A stretch of DNA of 64,000 bases. Source: Streptomyces sp. B93. Lineage in GTDB: Bacteria; Actinomycetota; Actinomycetes; Streptomycetales; Streptomycetaceae. The stretch spans positions 1-64,000 of the forward strand of contig NZ_JAGPXL010000034.1 in NCBI RefSeq assembly GCF_018070565.1, written 5' to 3'. Shown piece after piece: positions 24,024-32,828 of this stretch (positions within the stretch are counted from its first letter, which is position 1; every line of letters begins with the position of its first letter). The notes under the pieces are model-generated. The model ran no database searches. It was not told where the DNA came from and saw only the letters and a program-made list of their open reading frames with translations. A program made the translations under genes and the position numbers.

Positions 24024-25124
24024 TCACTCCCCGGACGCGCGCCCCCGTTGCGTCGCCTGCGGGGACTTCGCGGCCTCGGCCTCCGCCTTGGCGTCGCTCA
24101 CCGCGGCGGCGGCCTGTTTCTCGGCCTCGTCGGTGGCGGTGGCAGCGTCCAGGGAGATCGCGGAGGCGGCGGCGAGCTGGGGGATCTGGAGCTGGCCCGG
24201 CGTGTCGGCGGCGGTGGTGGGGGTCTCCTGCTCGGGCTGGGCGGGCTTGGCCGTGGACTGGTCCCCGAAGGCGCTGGTGACGGTGCGGATCGCCTCGGTC
24301 AGCTCGCCCGGGATCACCCAGAAGGTGTTGTTGTCGCTGCCCGCCAGGTGCGGGAGCGTCTCCAGGTACTTGTAGGCGAGGACCTTCGCGTCGGCGTTGT
24401 TGCGGTGGACGGCCTGGAAGACCAGTTCCACCGCCTTGGCCTCGCCGTCCGCCCTGAGGATCATGGCCTGCTGGGTGCCCTGCGCCTCCAGGATGTCCTT
24501 CTGCTTGGTGCCCTCCGCGGTGAGGATCTTGGCCTGCCGTTCGCCCTCGGCGTGCAGGATCGCGGCGCGCTTGTCCCGCTCGGCGCGCATCTGCTTCTCC
24601 ATCGCCTCCTTGATGGTGGCCGGCGGGTCGATGGCCTTGATCTCCACGCGGTTGACCCGGATGCCCCACTTGCCGGTGGCGTCGTCGAGGACGGCGCGCA
24701 GCCGGGAGTTGATCTCCTCGCGCGAGGTGAGGGTCTCCTCCAGGTCCATGGAGCCGATGACGTTGCGCAGGGTGGTCACGGTGAGCTGGTCGATCGCCTG
24801 GAGGTAGTCGGCGACCTCGTACGCCGCCGCCCTCGGGTCGGTGATCTGGTAGTAGAGCACCGTGTCGATGTTCACCACGAGGTTGTCCTCGGTGATCACC
24901 GGCCTGGGGTCGGACGAGTAGACCTGCTCGCGCACGTCGAGTTTGGTGTTGATGCGGTCGGCGACCGGCAGGACCAGGTTCAGACCGGGTTGCAGGGTCC
25001 GGCGGTACCGGCCGAACCGCTCGATGTTGTAGCGGCGCGCCTGCGGGACGATCCGCACCGTGGAGGCCACGAGGAAGACGGCGACGATGGCCGCCACGAG
25101 GATGAGAATGACAACCGGGTCCAC
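24024..25124 (-). CDS. SPFH/band 7 (stomatin-like, flotillin-type) membrane protein
   Basis: A 366-residue protein with an N-terminal anchor (about 4-24), an SPFH/PHB domain (25-190; RRYNIERFGRYRRTLQPGLNLVLP, then QVYSSDPRPVITEDN), a long helical coiled-coil region (about 180-255, Ala/Glu-rich: AEGERQAKILTAEGTKQKD), and an Ala/Glu-rich tail. It organises membrane microdomains and often works with NfeD. It is the last gene of a minus-strand series with nfeD just upstream (27 bases between). The tail is low-complexity and probably disordered. Confidence 0.95.
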   Translation of the reverse strand: MDPVVILILVAAIVAVFLVASTVRIVPQARRYNIERFGRYRRTLQPGLNLVLPVADRINTKLDVREQVYSSDPRPVITEDNLVVNIDTVLYYQITDPRAAAYEVADYLQAIDQLTVTTLRNVIGSMDLEETLTSREEINSRLRAVLDDATGKWGIRVNRVEIKAIDPPATIKEAMEKQMRAERDKRAAILHAEGERQAKILTAEGTKQKDILEAQGTQQAMILRADGEAKAVELVFQAVHRNNADAKVLAYKYLETLPHLAGSDNNTFWVIPGELTEAIRTVTSAFGDQSTAKPAQPEQETPTTAADTPGQLQIPQLAAASAISLDAATATDEAEKQAAAAVSDAKAEAEAAKSPQATQRGRASGE

Positions 25125-25150
25125 AGTGCCTCCGTTGCGTGTTCAGCGGT

Positions 25151-25588
25151 TCACGGCAGGAGTTCGCGGGGGTAGACGACGGCCGTGGCGCCGTCGATCT
25201 CCATGACGTCCACCAGCGTTCCCACCGGGATCACCAGGCTTTCGTCGAGGGCGCGCGCCGACCACTCCTCACCGGAGAGCTTGATCAGGCCACGGGTGGC
25301 GGTGACCTCCTCCATGACCTCCGCCCGCTTGCCGATCAGCGCGTCACTGCCCTCGCGTACGAGGGGTTGCTGTTCCATGGCGCGCAGTGCGATGGGCCGT
25401 ACGACGACGAGGCCCGCCACCGCCGCGAGCCCGAGCGCCACGAGCTGGCCGAGAAGGCCGATCCCGACCCCGGCGACCACGGCGGCGACCAGCGCGGCAC
25501 CCGCCAGCAGCCCGAAGACCAGGGTCAGGGTGAAGAACTCGGCGGCACCCAGTGCCGCGGCGGCGAGCAGCCAGATGAACCACGGCAT
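25151..25588 (-). CDS. NfeD family protein
   Basis: A 145-residue membrane protein: three hydrophobic segments (about 1-75) and a C-terminal OB-fold domain (about 85-145; GSDALIGKRAEVMEEVTATRGLIKLSGEEW). This short form is the NfeD1b type that partners with SPFH proteins. ATG at 25588 follows GAAGGAGGG; the open frame upstream (to 25654) is not supported. It precedes the SPFH gene, the classical pairing in membrane microdomains and envelope stress. Confidence 0.95.
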   Translation of the reverse strand: MPWFIWLLAAAALGAAEFFTLTLVFGLLAGAALVAAVVAGVGIGLLGQLVALGLAAVAGLVVVRPIALRAMEQQPLVREGSDALIGKRAEVMEEVTATRGLIKLSGEEWSARALDESLVIPVGTLVDVMEIDGATAVVYPRELLP

Positions 25589-25657
25589 CGGATCGCCCTC
25601 CTTCAGGGGCCTTCCCCTCCAAGTTACCTTCCGGCACGCCGGGCAGACAGACACGCG

Positions 25658-26365
25658 TCAGGCACAGTCGTACGTCAGGTGGGTGGTGGCGGTGCGGGGA
25701 GCCGGGGAGAGGATGCGCAGGTCGGCCCGTGCCGTGTGGTGGCCCTCGCCCTCGAAGGTCCACAGCAGGTGGATACGGGCCTGCCGCTGGCCCCGGACCA
25801 GCACCTCGCTCAGTACGCCCGAGGCGGTGCCGTCGCTGCGGACCCAGCGGTAGGTGAGCTTGCCCGGACGGCCGTTGGTGGTGACGAGGGCGACGATGTC
25901 CGCGGTGCCGTCGCACTCCAGCGCCGTCGGCCGGGCCGTGACGGTCACGTCGCGCACCTCGACGGACGGCCCGAGGCGCTGCCAGGCGAGGAACGCGAGC
26001 ACGCAGAGCAGCACCAGCGCGGGCAGGGTGTGCCGTCGCAGCCGTCGGCGCCGGGGCGCGGGCGGCGGCGGTGCCACGACGGGCAGCGTGGGGTGGGTGC
26101 GGTGCGCGTCGGCGGCGGTGACGCCGGGGCCGAAGCGCAGCACCGTGCCGTCGGTGCGGTCGGGGAGTGTCTCCGGTGCGGGCCCCGCCGCCCCCGTGCC
26201 GGGGTCCGCCACGAGGGTGTCGTCCGGTACGGGGCCCTGGACCCAGTGGGTGGCCAGCACGGTGGCGCTGTACTCGGCGTCGGGCGGGGCGGCGGGGGTG
26301 AGCGCCTGGGTGGGCTCGTCGGCCTCGGGGCCCGTGGGGCGGCGGTCGTCGCCTCTGGCGGTCAT
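25658..26365 (-). CDS. Single-pass membrane protein of the kinase operon
   Basis: A 235-residue protein with a roughly 110-residue, Thr/Pro-rich cytoplasmic part, a basic stretch (APRRRRLRRH), one helix (about 112-128, LPALVLLCVLAFLAW) and an outer beta-rich domain with two Cys residues (LECDGTADIVALVTTNGRPGKLTYRWV and the final DCA). Such beta domains resemble the extracellular parts of Ser/Thr kinases; here it may be a partner or substrate. ATG at 26365 overlaps the kinase stop by 4 bases. Family not recognised. Confidence 0.85.
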   Translation of the reverse strand: MTARGDDRRPTGPEADEPTQALTPAAPPDAEYSATVLATHWVQGPVPDDTLVADPGTGAAGPAPETLPDRTDGTVLRFGPGVTAADAHRTHPTLPVVAPPPPAPRRRRLRRHTLPALVLLCVLAFLAWQRLGPSVEVRDVTVTARPTALECDGTADIVALVTTNGRPGKLTYRWVRSDGTASGVLSEVLVRGQRQARIHLLWTFEGEGHHTARADLRILSPAPRTATTHLTYDCA

Positions 26366-28074
26366 CGGAGGTCGCACCGCCTGGTCAGAAGCTGCTGCGA
26401 GGCGCCGCCGTCGGCGGCGGCCGGGGCGGTCGTGGCCTGCACCGTCCAGTAGCAGCCGAGGTTCTGGAAGGCGTGGTCGACGGTGAGCGTGTACTGGGTG
26501 GCGCCGCTGCGCTCGAAGGTCTGGGACCCGCCGTCGGGGGTGCCGGGCTGGCCCGCCGAGTCGCCGGTGAACCACGAGACGGTGAGGGAGAAGGGTCCGG
26601 TGCCGTCCGTGGTGACGGTGAGGGTCGCCGTGGCGGTCCAGGAACCCGTCTGCTGGAACGTCGACACCGCGACGTCCTTGATGGCGGGCGCGGCGGGAGG
26701 AGCGGGGTCTCCGGGGTCTGGGGGGCCTGCGGGGTCGGAAGGTCCGGCCGGACCGGCCGGACCGGTGGGGCCCGCCGGGTCGGCGGGGTCGGCGCCGCCC
26801 GCGGGCGAGGTCGGGGAGCCGGGCGTCGGCGCCGCGGGGCCGTCCCCGGGCGCTGTCGTCGCACCCGGGTCCAGGGGGTCCCCCGGGCCGGTGGTCGCCG
26901 AGCCCGACGGCGAGGCGCCGGGGGAGGGGGACGAGGACGTACCGGGCGAGGGGGACAAGGACGCCGACGGGGCCGGGCCGGGCGCGCCGACGGGGTCGGC
27001 GATGGTGGTGGCCTCGGCCCGCACCGCCTGCTGGGCTGCGGCCCCCGGCGTGTACTGGAGTCCGTAGGTGAGCAGAAGGCCGAGGAGCACGGCGGCGCCG
27101 GAGACGAGCATGCCGGGACGGCCGGGCAGCCACGACCCGGCCCCGCCCGGGTGCGGCTGGGTCAGGACCGTGCGCGCGGTGGCCGTGGTGGTGCGGGGGC
27201 CGCCGCGCGCCGAGGGCAGCAGCAGCGGCAGCAGCGCCACCAGCGCGGCGAGCCGGCCGCGGCCGCGTTCCTCCCAGTCGGGTCCGTAGGCGGCACCGGC
27301 CGCCGCCTCCAGGTCCCTGACGAACTCCGCCGCCCGCGCGGGCCGCAGCGCCGGGTCCTTGGCCAGCCCGCGGCGCACCAGTTCCCGTACCGGCTCGGGG
27401 ACCTCCTCGGCGGGGACGGGCGCGTCGACGTGCTGGAGCGCGAGTTCCGCGAGGTTGTCGCCCGCGTACGGCTTGCGGCCCGTCAGGCACTCGAAGAAGG
27501 TGGCCGTGGCCGCGTACACGTCGGCGGCGGGCGAGGCGGGCGCGCCCGTCCACTGCTCGGGGGCCATGTAGGAGGGGGTGCCCGCCACGGTGGCGCTGGT
27601 GCCGACGTCCACCGCGATCCCGAAGTCGACGAGCCGGGACGACCCGTCCGGGACGACCAGGACGTTCTCCGGCTTGTAGTCGCGGTGGACGACACCTATG
27701 CGGTGCGCGTCGGCCAGCCCGAGCAGGGAGCCCTTGAGCACGACCAGCGCGGCCTCGGGGTCGAGCGGGCCCTCCTGCCTGAGCAGGGCCCGCAGCGACA
27801 CGCCGTCGACCAGCTCCATCACGATGGCGGCGCCGTGCGTGCTCTCCACGTACTCGAACAGCCTGGCGACGTACGGGCTGTCGAGACCGCCGAGCAGGCG
27901 CGCCTCGGCCCGGAAGCCGTGGACGAAACCCGGCCGGGTGCGCAGGGACTCGCTGAGGTACTTCACCGCCACGGGGACGTCGGTCTCCTCGTGCACGGCG
28001 AGGACGACCCGTCCGCTCGCCCCCGATCCGAGTTCGAGTGACTCGGCGTATCCGGGTACCGCCCATGCGTTCAT
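26362..28074 (-). CDS. Membrane Ser/Thr protein kinase (PknB/Hanks type)
   Basis: A 570-residue kinase. The catalytic domain (about 10-260) shows VAVKYL (Lys38), HRDYKPEN (130-137), DFG (150-152) and APEQ (171-174). The HRD loop has Tyr where most have Leu/Ile. A transmembrane helix is at 321-340, then a Pro/Gly/Ser-rich spacer of about 140 residues and a C-terminal extracellular beta domain with two Cys residues near the end (LGCYWT, RRCDLR). It has no PASTA repeats, so the signal it senses is unknown. It overlaps the PAP2 gene upstream and the membrane gene downstream by 4 bases each. Confidence 0.96.
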   Translation of the reverse strand: MNAWAVPGYAESLELGSGASGRVVLAVHEETDVPVAVKYLSESLRTRPGFVHGFRAEARLLGGLDSPYVARLFEYVESTHGAAIVMELVDGVSLRALLRQEGPLDPEAALVVLKGSLLGLADAHRIGVVHRDYKPENVLVVPDGSSRLVDFGIAVDVGTSATVAGTPSYMAPEQWTGAPASPAADVYAATATFFECLTGRKPYAGDNLAELALQHVDAPVPAEEVPEPVRELVRRGLAKDPALRPARAAEFVRDLEAAAGAAYGPDWEERGRGRLAALVALLPLLLPSARGGPRTTTATARTVLTQPHPGGAGSWLPGRPGMLVSGAAVLLGLLLTYGLQYTPGAAAQQAVRAEATTIADPVGAPGPAPSASLSPSPGTSSSPSPGASPSGSATTGPGDPLDPGATTAPGDGPAAPTPGSPTSPAGGADPADPAGPTGPAGPAGPSDPAGPPDPGDPAPPAAPAIKDVAVSTFQQTGSWTATATLTVTTDGTGPFSLTVSWFTGDSAGQPGTPDGGSQTFERSGATQYTLTVDHAFQNLGCYWTVQATTAPAAADGGASQQLLTRRCDLR

Positions 28075-29570
28075 TCCATCCCCCAAGCCGCCGCGCCGAT
28101 CGGAGCCCCACCCCCTGGCGAAGCCACCGGGCCGCGCGTTGAGAGACACGATTCCGGCCACCGCGGTTGCGCCCCGGGGTCCGGGTCCCGCGGCGGTCCG
28201 GTCTCGCGCGACCACGCGGCGGTCGTCCGGACATAGCCGTAGATCACCGACACCAGGGCCAGGAGCAGCAGCGGCCCCGCCAGCCAGGGGTACTGGGCCA
28301 TCGGCGAGGGCAGCCAGCGGTACGACACCAGCAGCGCGGTGAAGACCGAGGCGCCGTACGCCACCAGCCGGAGCCCGGAGCGGTCCCAGCCGCGGTCGTA
28401 CGAGCGCAGGGCCGCCTCGATGGTGAGGGTGAACACCACGCCGGCGATGAGGTCCGCGCCGTAGTGGTAGCCGAAGCCCAGGGTCGCGCAGAGCGTGGCG
28501 ACCAGCCAGAACGTGCCCGCGTGGCGCAGCGTCCGCGGGCCCTTGCGGGTGTGGACGAAGATCGCGGTGGCCCATGCCGTGTGCAGGCTGGGCATGCAGT
28601 TCCGTGGCGTGATCTCGTCGAAGGACATCGGGTGCGGAACGCTGATCGGCGGCGGCGTCCGCGGCCACAGGTCGGCCACCGCCCACTGCGCGCTGGGCGG
28701 CATGTCCGGCGCCCACAGGCTGATGTCCGCCCAGTGTTCGGTGCCGGTGCCGTAGGCGAAGACCGGTCCGACGACCGGGAAGACCATGTAGAAGGCGGGC
28801 CCGACGAGGCCGATCACCAGGAAGGTGCGCACCAGGTGGTGGCGGGGGAAGCGGCGCTCGGCCGCCACGTGGCGCAGCTGGTAGAGCGCGGCGATGACCG
28901 CGGCCACCGCGAGCTGCCCGTAGACGAAGTCGAGGAAGTTGAAGCCGACGGGTCCGGTGGCCGTCACGATCCGGCCCACCAGCCACGACGGGTTGCCCAG
29001 GGCCTGGTCGGCCGTCGCCACGTACTGGTCGAGGACGGCCGGGCGGGTCTTGGAGGTGATGAGCAGCCAGGTGTCGCCGGTCTTGCGCCCGGCCACCAGC
29101 AGCAGTCCCAGCCCCACGCCCTTCAGCAGCAGGACCCGCTCGGGGCCGGTGCGGCGCGTGACGGCGACGAACCCGCAGCCGACGATCACCCACAGGGCGC
29201 CGTTGCCGAACGGGTGGCCGCCGTCCGGTTCGACGTCCAGGGCCCAGCGGGCGGCCACGAAGGCGACGTCGATGCCGATCGCCGCGCCCACGGCGACGAG
29301 GCGTTGCCGCCAGGGGAGCACCACCATCGTCAGCGCCATGGCGGCGTAGAGCAGGCCGCCCGACTTGGGGGCGTGCACCAGCTCCCGCAGCTGGTTGGTG
29401 AGCGGGCCCGGTGTGCCGTGGTGGCGGGCGGTGAACTCCAGCGCGATCAGGAAACCGAGGGTCACGGCGGCGGCCACGACCCATATTCGGGCCCTGCGCG
29501 TTATTCGTGGCGTCCGCGGTGTTCGTATTCGCGGTCTTCGTCCGGAGTCCCGCGATGGTGCGTGTCTCAA
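28071..29570 (-). CDS. PAP2-family membrane phosphatase (AUR1/inositol phosphoceramide synthase-like)
   Basis: A 499-residue membrane protein with about 10-12 helices. Catalytic motifs of the PAP2/AUR1 superfamily are visible: NCMPSLHTAWA and later GFGYHYGADLIAGVV, with both histidines kept. The bulk resembles AUR1-like phosphatidylinositol or lipid phosphotransferases of Streptomyces; the substrate is unknown, with lipid phosphates or teichoic-type lipids as candidates. It is the first gene of a minus-strand operon with 4-base overlap to a Ser/Thr kinase. The start at 29570 could be later, as the first 30 residues are Arg-rich. Confidence 0.9.
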   Translation of the reverse strand: MRHAPSRDSGRRPRIRTPRTPRITRRARIWVVAAAVTLGFLIALEFTARHHGTPGPLTNQLRELVHAPKSGGLLYAAMALTMVVLPWRQRLVAVGAAIGIDVAFVAARWALDVEPDGGHPFGNGALWVIVGCGFVAVTRRTGPERVLLLKGVGLGLLLVAGRKTGDTWLLITSKTRPAVLDQYVATADQALGNPSWLVGRIVTATGPVGFNFLDFVYGQLAVAAVIAALYQLRHVAAERRFPRHHLVRTFLVIGLVGPAFYMVFPVVGPVFAYGTGTEHWADISLWAPDMPPSAQWAVADLWPRTPPPISVPHPMSFDEITPRNCMPSLHTAWATAIFVHTRKGPRTLRHAGTFWLVATLCATLGFGYHYGADLIAGVVFTLTIEAALRSYDRGWDRSGLRLVAYGASVFTALLVSYRWLPSPMAQYPWLAGPLLLLALVSVIYGYVRTTAAWSRETGPPRDPDPGAQPRWPESCLSTRGPVASPGGGAPIGAAAWGME

Positions 29571-29671
29571 TGTGTTTCAGCTCTGCTCGATGTTCTCGCG
29601 TCTGGGGCCGCGTCTGCCGACAGCAAGACGGAAAGTGCGCGGTGCGCGTTCCGGCCGGGCGGTACCGGTGA

Positions 29672-30907
29672 TCAGGCTCCGGCGCCCGGCAGCGGGATGC
29701 TCCAGTCGAGGACGGCACCCGCGGGGTGGTTCGCGGCGACGGTGAAGGTGCCGCCCAGTTCCTCGGCGCGGGAGCGCAGGTTGGCCAGCCCGCTGCGGCG
29801 GGTGACGGCCGGGTCGATGCCGCGGCCGTTGTCGCTGACGCGCAGCCGCAACGACGTACCGGTCACCTCGACGGTGATGTCGACGGCGGTGGCGTGGGCG
29901 TGCTTGGCGGCGTTGGACAGGGCCTCGCCGAGCACGGCCAGCAGGTGCTCGGCGTGCTCGGCGGGCACCTCGGTGTCGAGCAGGCCGGTCATCCGCAGCG
30001 CGGGCGTGCAGCCGAGGATCTCGGCGGCCCGGTCGGTGACCGCCACCACCCGCGCCCGCAGACCGCCGCCGCCGGGCCCCTGCCGCTGCTCGCGCAGGGC
30101 GTAGATGGTGGAGCGGATGACCTTGATGGTGTCGTCCAGGTCGTCCACGACCCGCTGCACCCGGTCGGCCACCTGCGGCCGGTCGCCGACCCGGTTGAGC
30201 GCCGACTGGAGCGTCAGGGCACCGGCGAACAGCCGCTGGATGACGAGGTCGTGCATGTCACGGGCGATGCGGTCCCGGTCCCCCTGCACCTCACGCTCGG
30301 TGCGGGCGGCGGCCAGCTCCGCCTGCGCGGCGAGCTGCTGGGTGATGTCCCGCGCCACCGTGGAGAACCCGATCAGCGCGCCGTCGGCGTCGCGCATGGC
30401 GGAGACGGTGACGGCGACGTCGACCTCGGTGCCGTCCGCGCGGAGCCACCGGGTCTGGTGGGGCTCCGCGTGGCCGTGGGCGCGGATCTCCTCCAGCGCC
30501 GTACGGAACGCGGCGCGCGCGGCGTCGGACAGCAGGGTGTCGACGGGGCTGCCGACGATCTCCCGCTCCGGGTGGCCGAACAGGCGTCCCGCGCCCGGGT
30601 TCCAGGTCTGGATGCGGTGCTCGGGCACCGGGTCGACGGAGAGGATCGCGTCGTCGGAGGAGGTCACGATCGCCGCCAGCCGGGCGGCGGCGCGCTGGGC
30701 GGCCTCCAGCTCGGTGTGCAGGGCGATCAGGCCTCGGTTGGTGTCCTCCAGCTCCTGACGCAGCTCGGCGACCAGCTCCGCGGCGTCGGCTGCGGCGTCA
30801 GCGGCGGCCTCGGCGTCAGCGGCGGCTGCGGTGTCCACCGTGGCCGCGACCTCGGCGGCGTCGGCGCTGGCCGCGTCACCGGGACGAAGGTCGCTCAGCT
30901 CCCCCAT
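29672..30907 (-). CDS. PAS-containing sensor histidine kinase (NarL/DevS type)
   Basis: A roughly 411-residue soluble kinase: Ala/Glu-rich coiled coil (about 15-70), PAS domain (about 75-195; AAIVTSSDDAILSVDP, then IQTWNPGAGRLFGHPE), HisKA_3 dimerisation domain with DRDRIARDMHDLVIQRLFAGAL (phospho-His), and an HATPase domain (LGEALSNAAKHAH, then DNGRGIDP). This type resembles DevS without the GAF domains. No response regulator gene is next to it. It is the last gene of the stressosome operon. ATG at 30907 has GAAGGA upstream; an ATG at 30952 is possible. Confidence 0.93.
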   Translation of the reverse strand: MGELSDLRPGDAASADAAEVAATVDTAAAADAEAAADAAADAAELVAELRQELEDTNRGLIALHTELEAAQRAAARLAAIVTSSDDAILSVDPVPEHRIQTWNPGAGRLFGHPEREIVGSPVDTLLSDAARAAFRTALEEIRAHGHAEPHQTRWLRADGTEVDVAVTVSAMRDADGALIGFSTVARDITQQLAAQAELAAARTEREVQGDRDRIARDMHDLVIQRLFAGALTLQSALNRVGDRPQVADRVQRVVDDLDDTIKVIRSTIYALREQRQGPGGGGLRARVVAVTDRAAEILGCTPALRMTGLLDTEVPAEHAEHLLAVLGEALSNAAKHAHATAVDITVEVTGTSLRLRVSDNGRGIDPAVTRRSGLANLRSRAEELGGTFTVAANHPAGAVLDWSIPLPGAGA

Positions 30908-30965
30908 GGCCGACCGTCCTTCGTGATCCTCTGCGTCGTCTGCCCGGTGCATATGCCCCGGCCCA

Positions 30966-31976
30966 TCATGGCACGCCGCCGCTCGCGCGGACCACGAGCA
31001 CGGTGGCGTCGTCGGTGGGCCTGGCGAAGTCCCGGTGCACGACCGCGGCCACGATCGCCGGGTGGTGTTCCAGCACGCGGGGGTGGTCGTCCAGGTTCCA
31101 GCCGGAGCGGATCCCGTCGGAGGTCAGCACGAGCACCGACCCCGGCTCCCAACGGCCCTGCTGAAGGCGGGTGCTGGGCACGGGGAGGTGGGTGCCGAGG
31201 GTGCCGGGGCGGTCCAGCAGGTGGTGGGCCGTACGGCCGCCGGTGAGGACACGGCCGGTGATGTTGCCCACGGCCGCGTACGTGAACTCGCCGCTGCCCG
31301 GGTCGATCAGGCAGACGCCGAGGACACCGCCGCGCGTCCCCCGCATCGCCTCATGGGCGTGCTTCACGAGGCCGCCGAGGTCGGTGACCGGGCCGTCGTC
31401 GAACGCGGCGACCGCGGCGCGGGAGGCCAGGGAGGCCGCCGGTCCGTGCCCGAGGCCGTCCACGACGAGGGCGGCCAGCCGCCGGTCCGGGGCGACCGCC
31501 CAGGCGTCCCCGGACTCGCCGTCCCCGCCGAGGGGGACGTTGACGCCGCCGCAGCGCCACCCACTGCCCCCGGCGGGCGCGTCGGCGCCGAGCCGGGCGT
31601 AGACGACCGTGCCGCCGCGGGTGGAGTAGCAGTCGAACTCCGCGGAGTTCGAGCGGACGACGCCCAGGCCCGCGTTGAGGCCCCCGCCGCGGTACGGGGG
31701 CGCCGCGACGGCCCGCGGCAGGTCGGCGTACGACATCCCCGGGCCGCGGTCGACGGAGATCAGCTCGATGCCGTCGCCGGTGGCGCGGGCCAGCACGTGG
31801 CCGCCGCCGGGGCGGGCGTGCCGTACCAGGTTGGTGCCCAGTTCGGTGGCCACGAGTTCGGCGACGCCCGGGCGCAGTCCCGGCCGCCCGGCGGACATCC
31901 GGGCCACGGCCCGGCGCAGGGCGCCGACGTCCTCCTCGGCCACGACGATGTGGAGGCGGTGCTCGCGCTCGCTCAT
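30966..31976 (-). CDS. RsbX-like PP2C phosphatase fused to an anti-sigma ATPase domain
   Basis: A 336-residue protein. Residues 1-130 are a GHKL ATPase similar to RsbT/RsbW (TELGTNLVRHARPGGG, then DRGPGMSYADLPRA), and residues 140-336 a PP2C/SpoIIE phosphatase (AALVVDGLGHGPAAS, VLVLTSDGIRSGW, DDATVLVV). In the stressosome, RsbX removes phosphates from RsbR and RsbS. The ATPase-phosphatase fusion suggests it resets the complex and also binds a partner. It follows rsbT by 31 bases and precedes the PAS kinase. Confidence 0.92.
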   Translation of the reverse strand: MSEREHRLHIVVAEEDVGALRRAVARMSAGRPGLRPGVAELVATELGTNLVRHARPGGGHVLARATGDGIELISVDRGPGMSYADLPRAVAAPPYRGGGLNAGLGVVRSNSAEFDCYSTRGGTVVYARLGADAPAGGSGWRCGGVNVPLGGDGESGDAWAVAPDRRLAALVVDGLGHGPAASLASRAAVAAFDDGPVTDLGGLVKHAHEAMRGTRGGVLGVCLIDPGSGEFTYAAVGNITGRVLTGGRTAHHLLDRPGTLGTHLPVPSTRLQQGRWEPGSVLVLTSDGIRSGWNLDDHPRVLEHHPAIVAAVVHRDFARPTDDATVLVVRASGGVP

Positions 31977-32007
31977 CGCCGCGCCTCCGCGGCCCTCTTC
32001 GTACGCG

Positions 32008-32436
32008 TCACCGCTGCCACTTCACGATCACCACGGTCGTGCCGGACCCGGCGGCGGAGGTCAGGGTCAGGTCGTCCACCAGCCGCCGTGAGCCCGGCAG
32101 GCCGAGGCCCATGCTGCCCTTGGTGCTGAAGCCGTCGGTCATCGCCGCGTCGATGTCGGCGATGCCCGGCCCGTCGTCGGCGAACGTGACCCGCACGCCC
32201 CGGCGGCCCTCCTGGTACACCTGCTCGACCCCGACCCGGCCCCGCCCGCCGGTGGCGTAGTTGAGGATGTTGCGGGCCAGCTCGCTGCCCGCGGTGATCA
32301 GCTTGGTGGCGTCGACCAGGTTGAGGCCCGCCGCCTGCGCCTCGGCGCGCAGCACCTTGCGGACCCGGATCAGGTCGGCCTCGTGGGCGACGTCGAAGAC
32401 TTCCGGCACCCGTTCCGTCGCGGCGTCGGTCGTCAC
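32008..32436 (-). CDS. rsbT: RsbT-like serine/threonine kinase (stressosome)
   Basis: A 142-residue GHKL-type switch kinase. Motifs: GSELARNILNYA (N-box), DDGPGIADIDAAM (G1), GSMGLGLPGSRRLVDD (G2) and SGTTVV (G3). In the stressosome RsbT phosphorylates RsbR and RsbS, then leaves to activate a phosphatase. ATG at 32436 overlaps the rsbS stop by 4 bases. The set rsbR-rsbS-rsbT-rsbX is complete here. No rsbU/V/W or sigma-B gene follows, so the output is unclear. Confidence 0.95.
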   Translation of the reverse strand: MTTDAATERVPEVFDVAHEADLIRVRKVLRAEAQAAGLNLVDATKLITAGSELARNILNYATGGRGRVGVEQVYQEGRRGVRVTFADDGPGIADIDAAMTDGFSTKGSMGLGLPGSRRLVDDLTLTSAAGSGTTVVIVKWQR

Positions 32437-32828
32437 AGGCGGTCCCGGTCCGGGCCGGTGTCCGCGCGCCGCAGCCGCTGGAGCAGCGCCAGGCCCTGCT
32501 CGGCGTTGAGCGCGGTGTCCAGGTGTCCCATCGGAACACCCAGTTCCACGAGCGTGATGGCGACCGCGGGCTGGATGCCGACGATCGCCGCCTGGGCGCC
32601 CAGCAGCCGGACCATCGCGACGATCCTCGCCAGCACCCGGGCGATGAACGAGTCGACCAGGCTCAGCCTGCTGACGTCGATGAGCATCCCGGACGCGCCG
32701 GTGCGGGCGACCTCACGGGTGAGCTGTTCCTCGATCTGGACCACCGTGGTGTCGTCCAGGTCGCCCTGCAACGCCACCAGCAGGGTGTCGCCGATCCGCA
32801 TGACCGGGACGACGTCCTCCTCATGCAC
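32433..32828 (-). CDS. rsbS: RsbS-like STAS-domain stressosome protein
   Basis: A 131-residue single STAS domain. The phosphorylatable serine is in LSLVDSFIARVLA (near residue 58). It is the scaffold that holds RsbT until phosphorylated. It overlaps rsbR by 8 bases and rsbT by 4 bases, so the operon is tightly coupled. The last 15 residues are charged and likely disordered. Confidence 0.95.
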   Translation of the reverse strand: MHEEDVVPVMRIGDTLLVALQGDLDDTTVVQIEEQLTREVARTGASGMLIDVSRLSLVDSFIARVLARIVAMVRLLGAQAAIVGIQPAVAITLVELGVPMGHLDTALNAEQGLALLQRLRRADTGPDRDRL

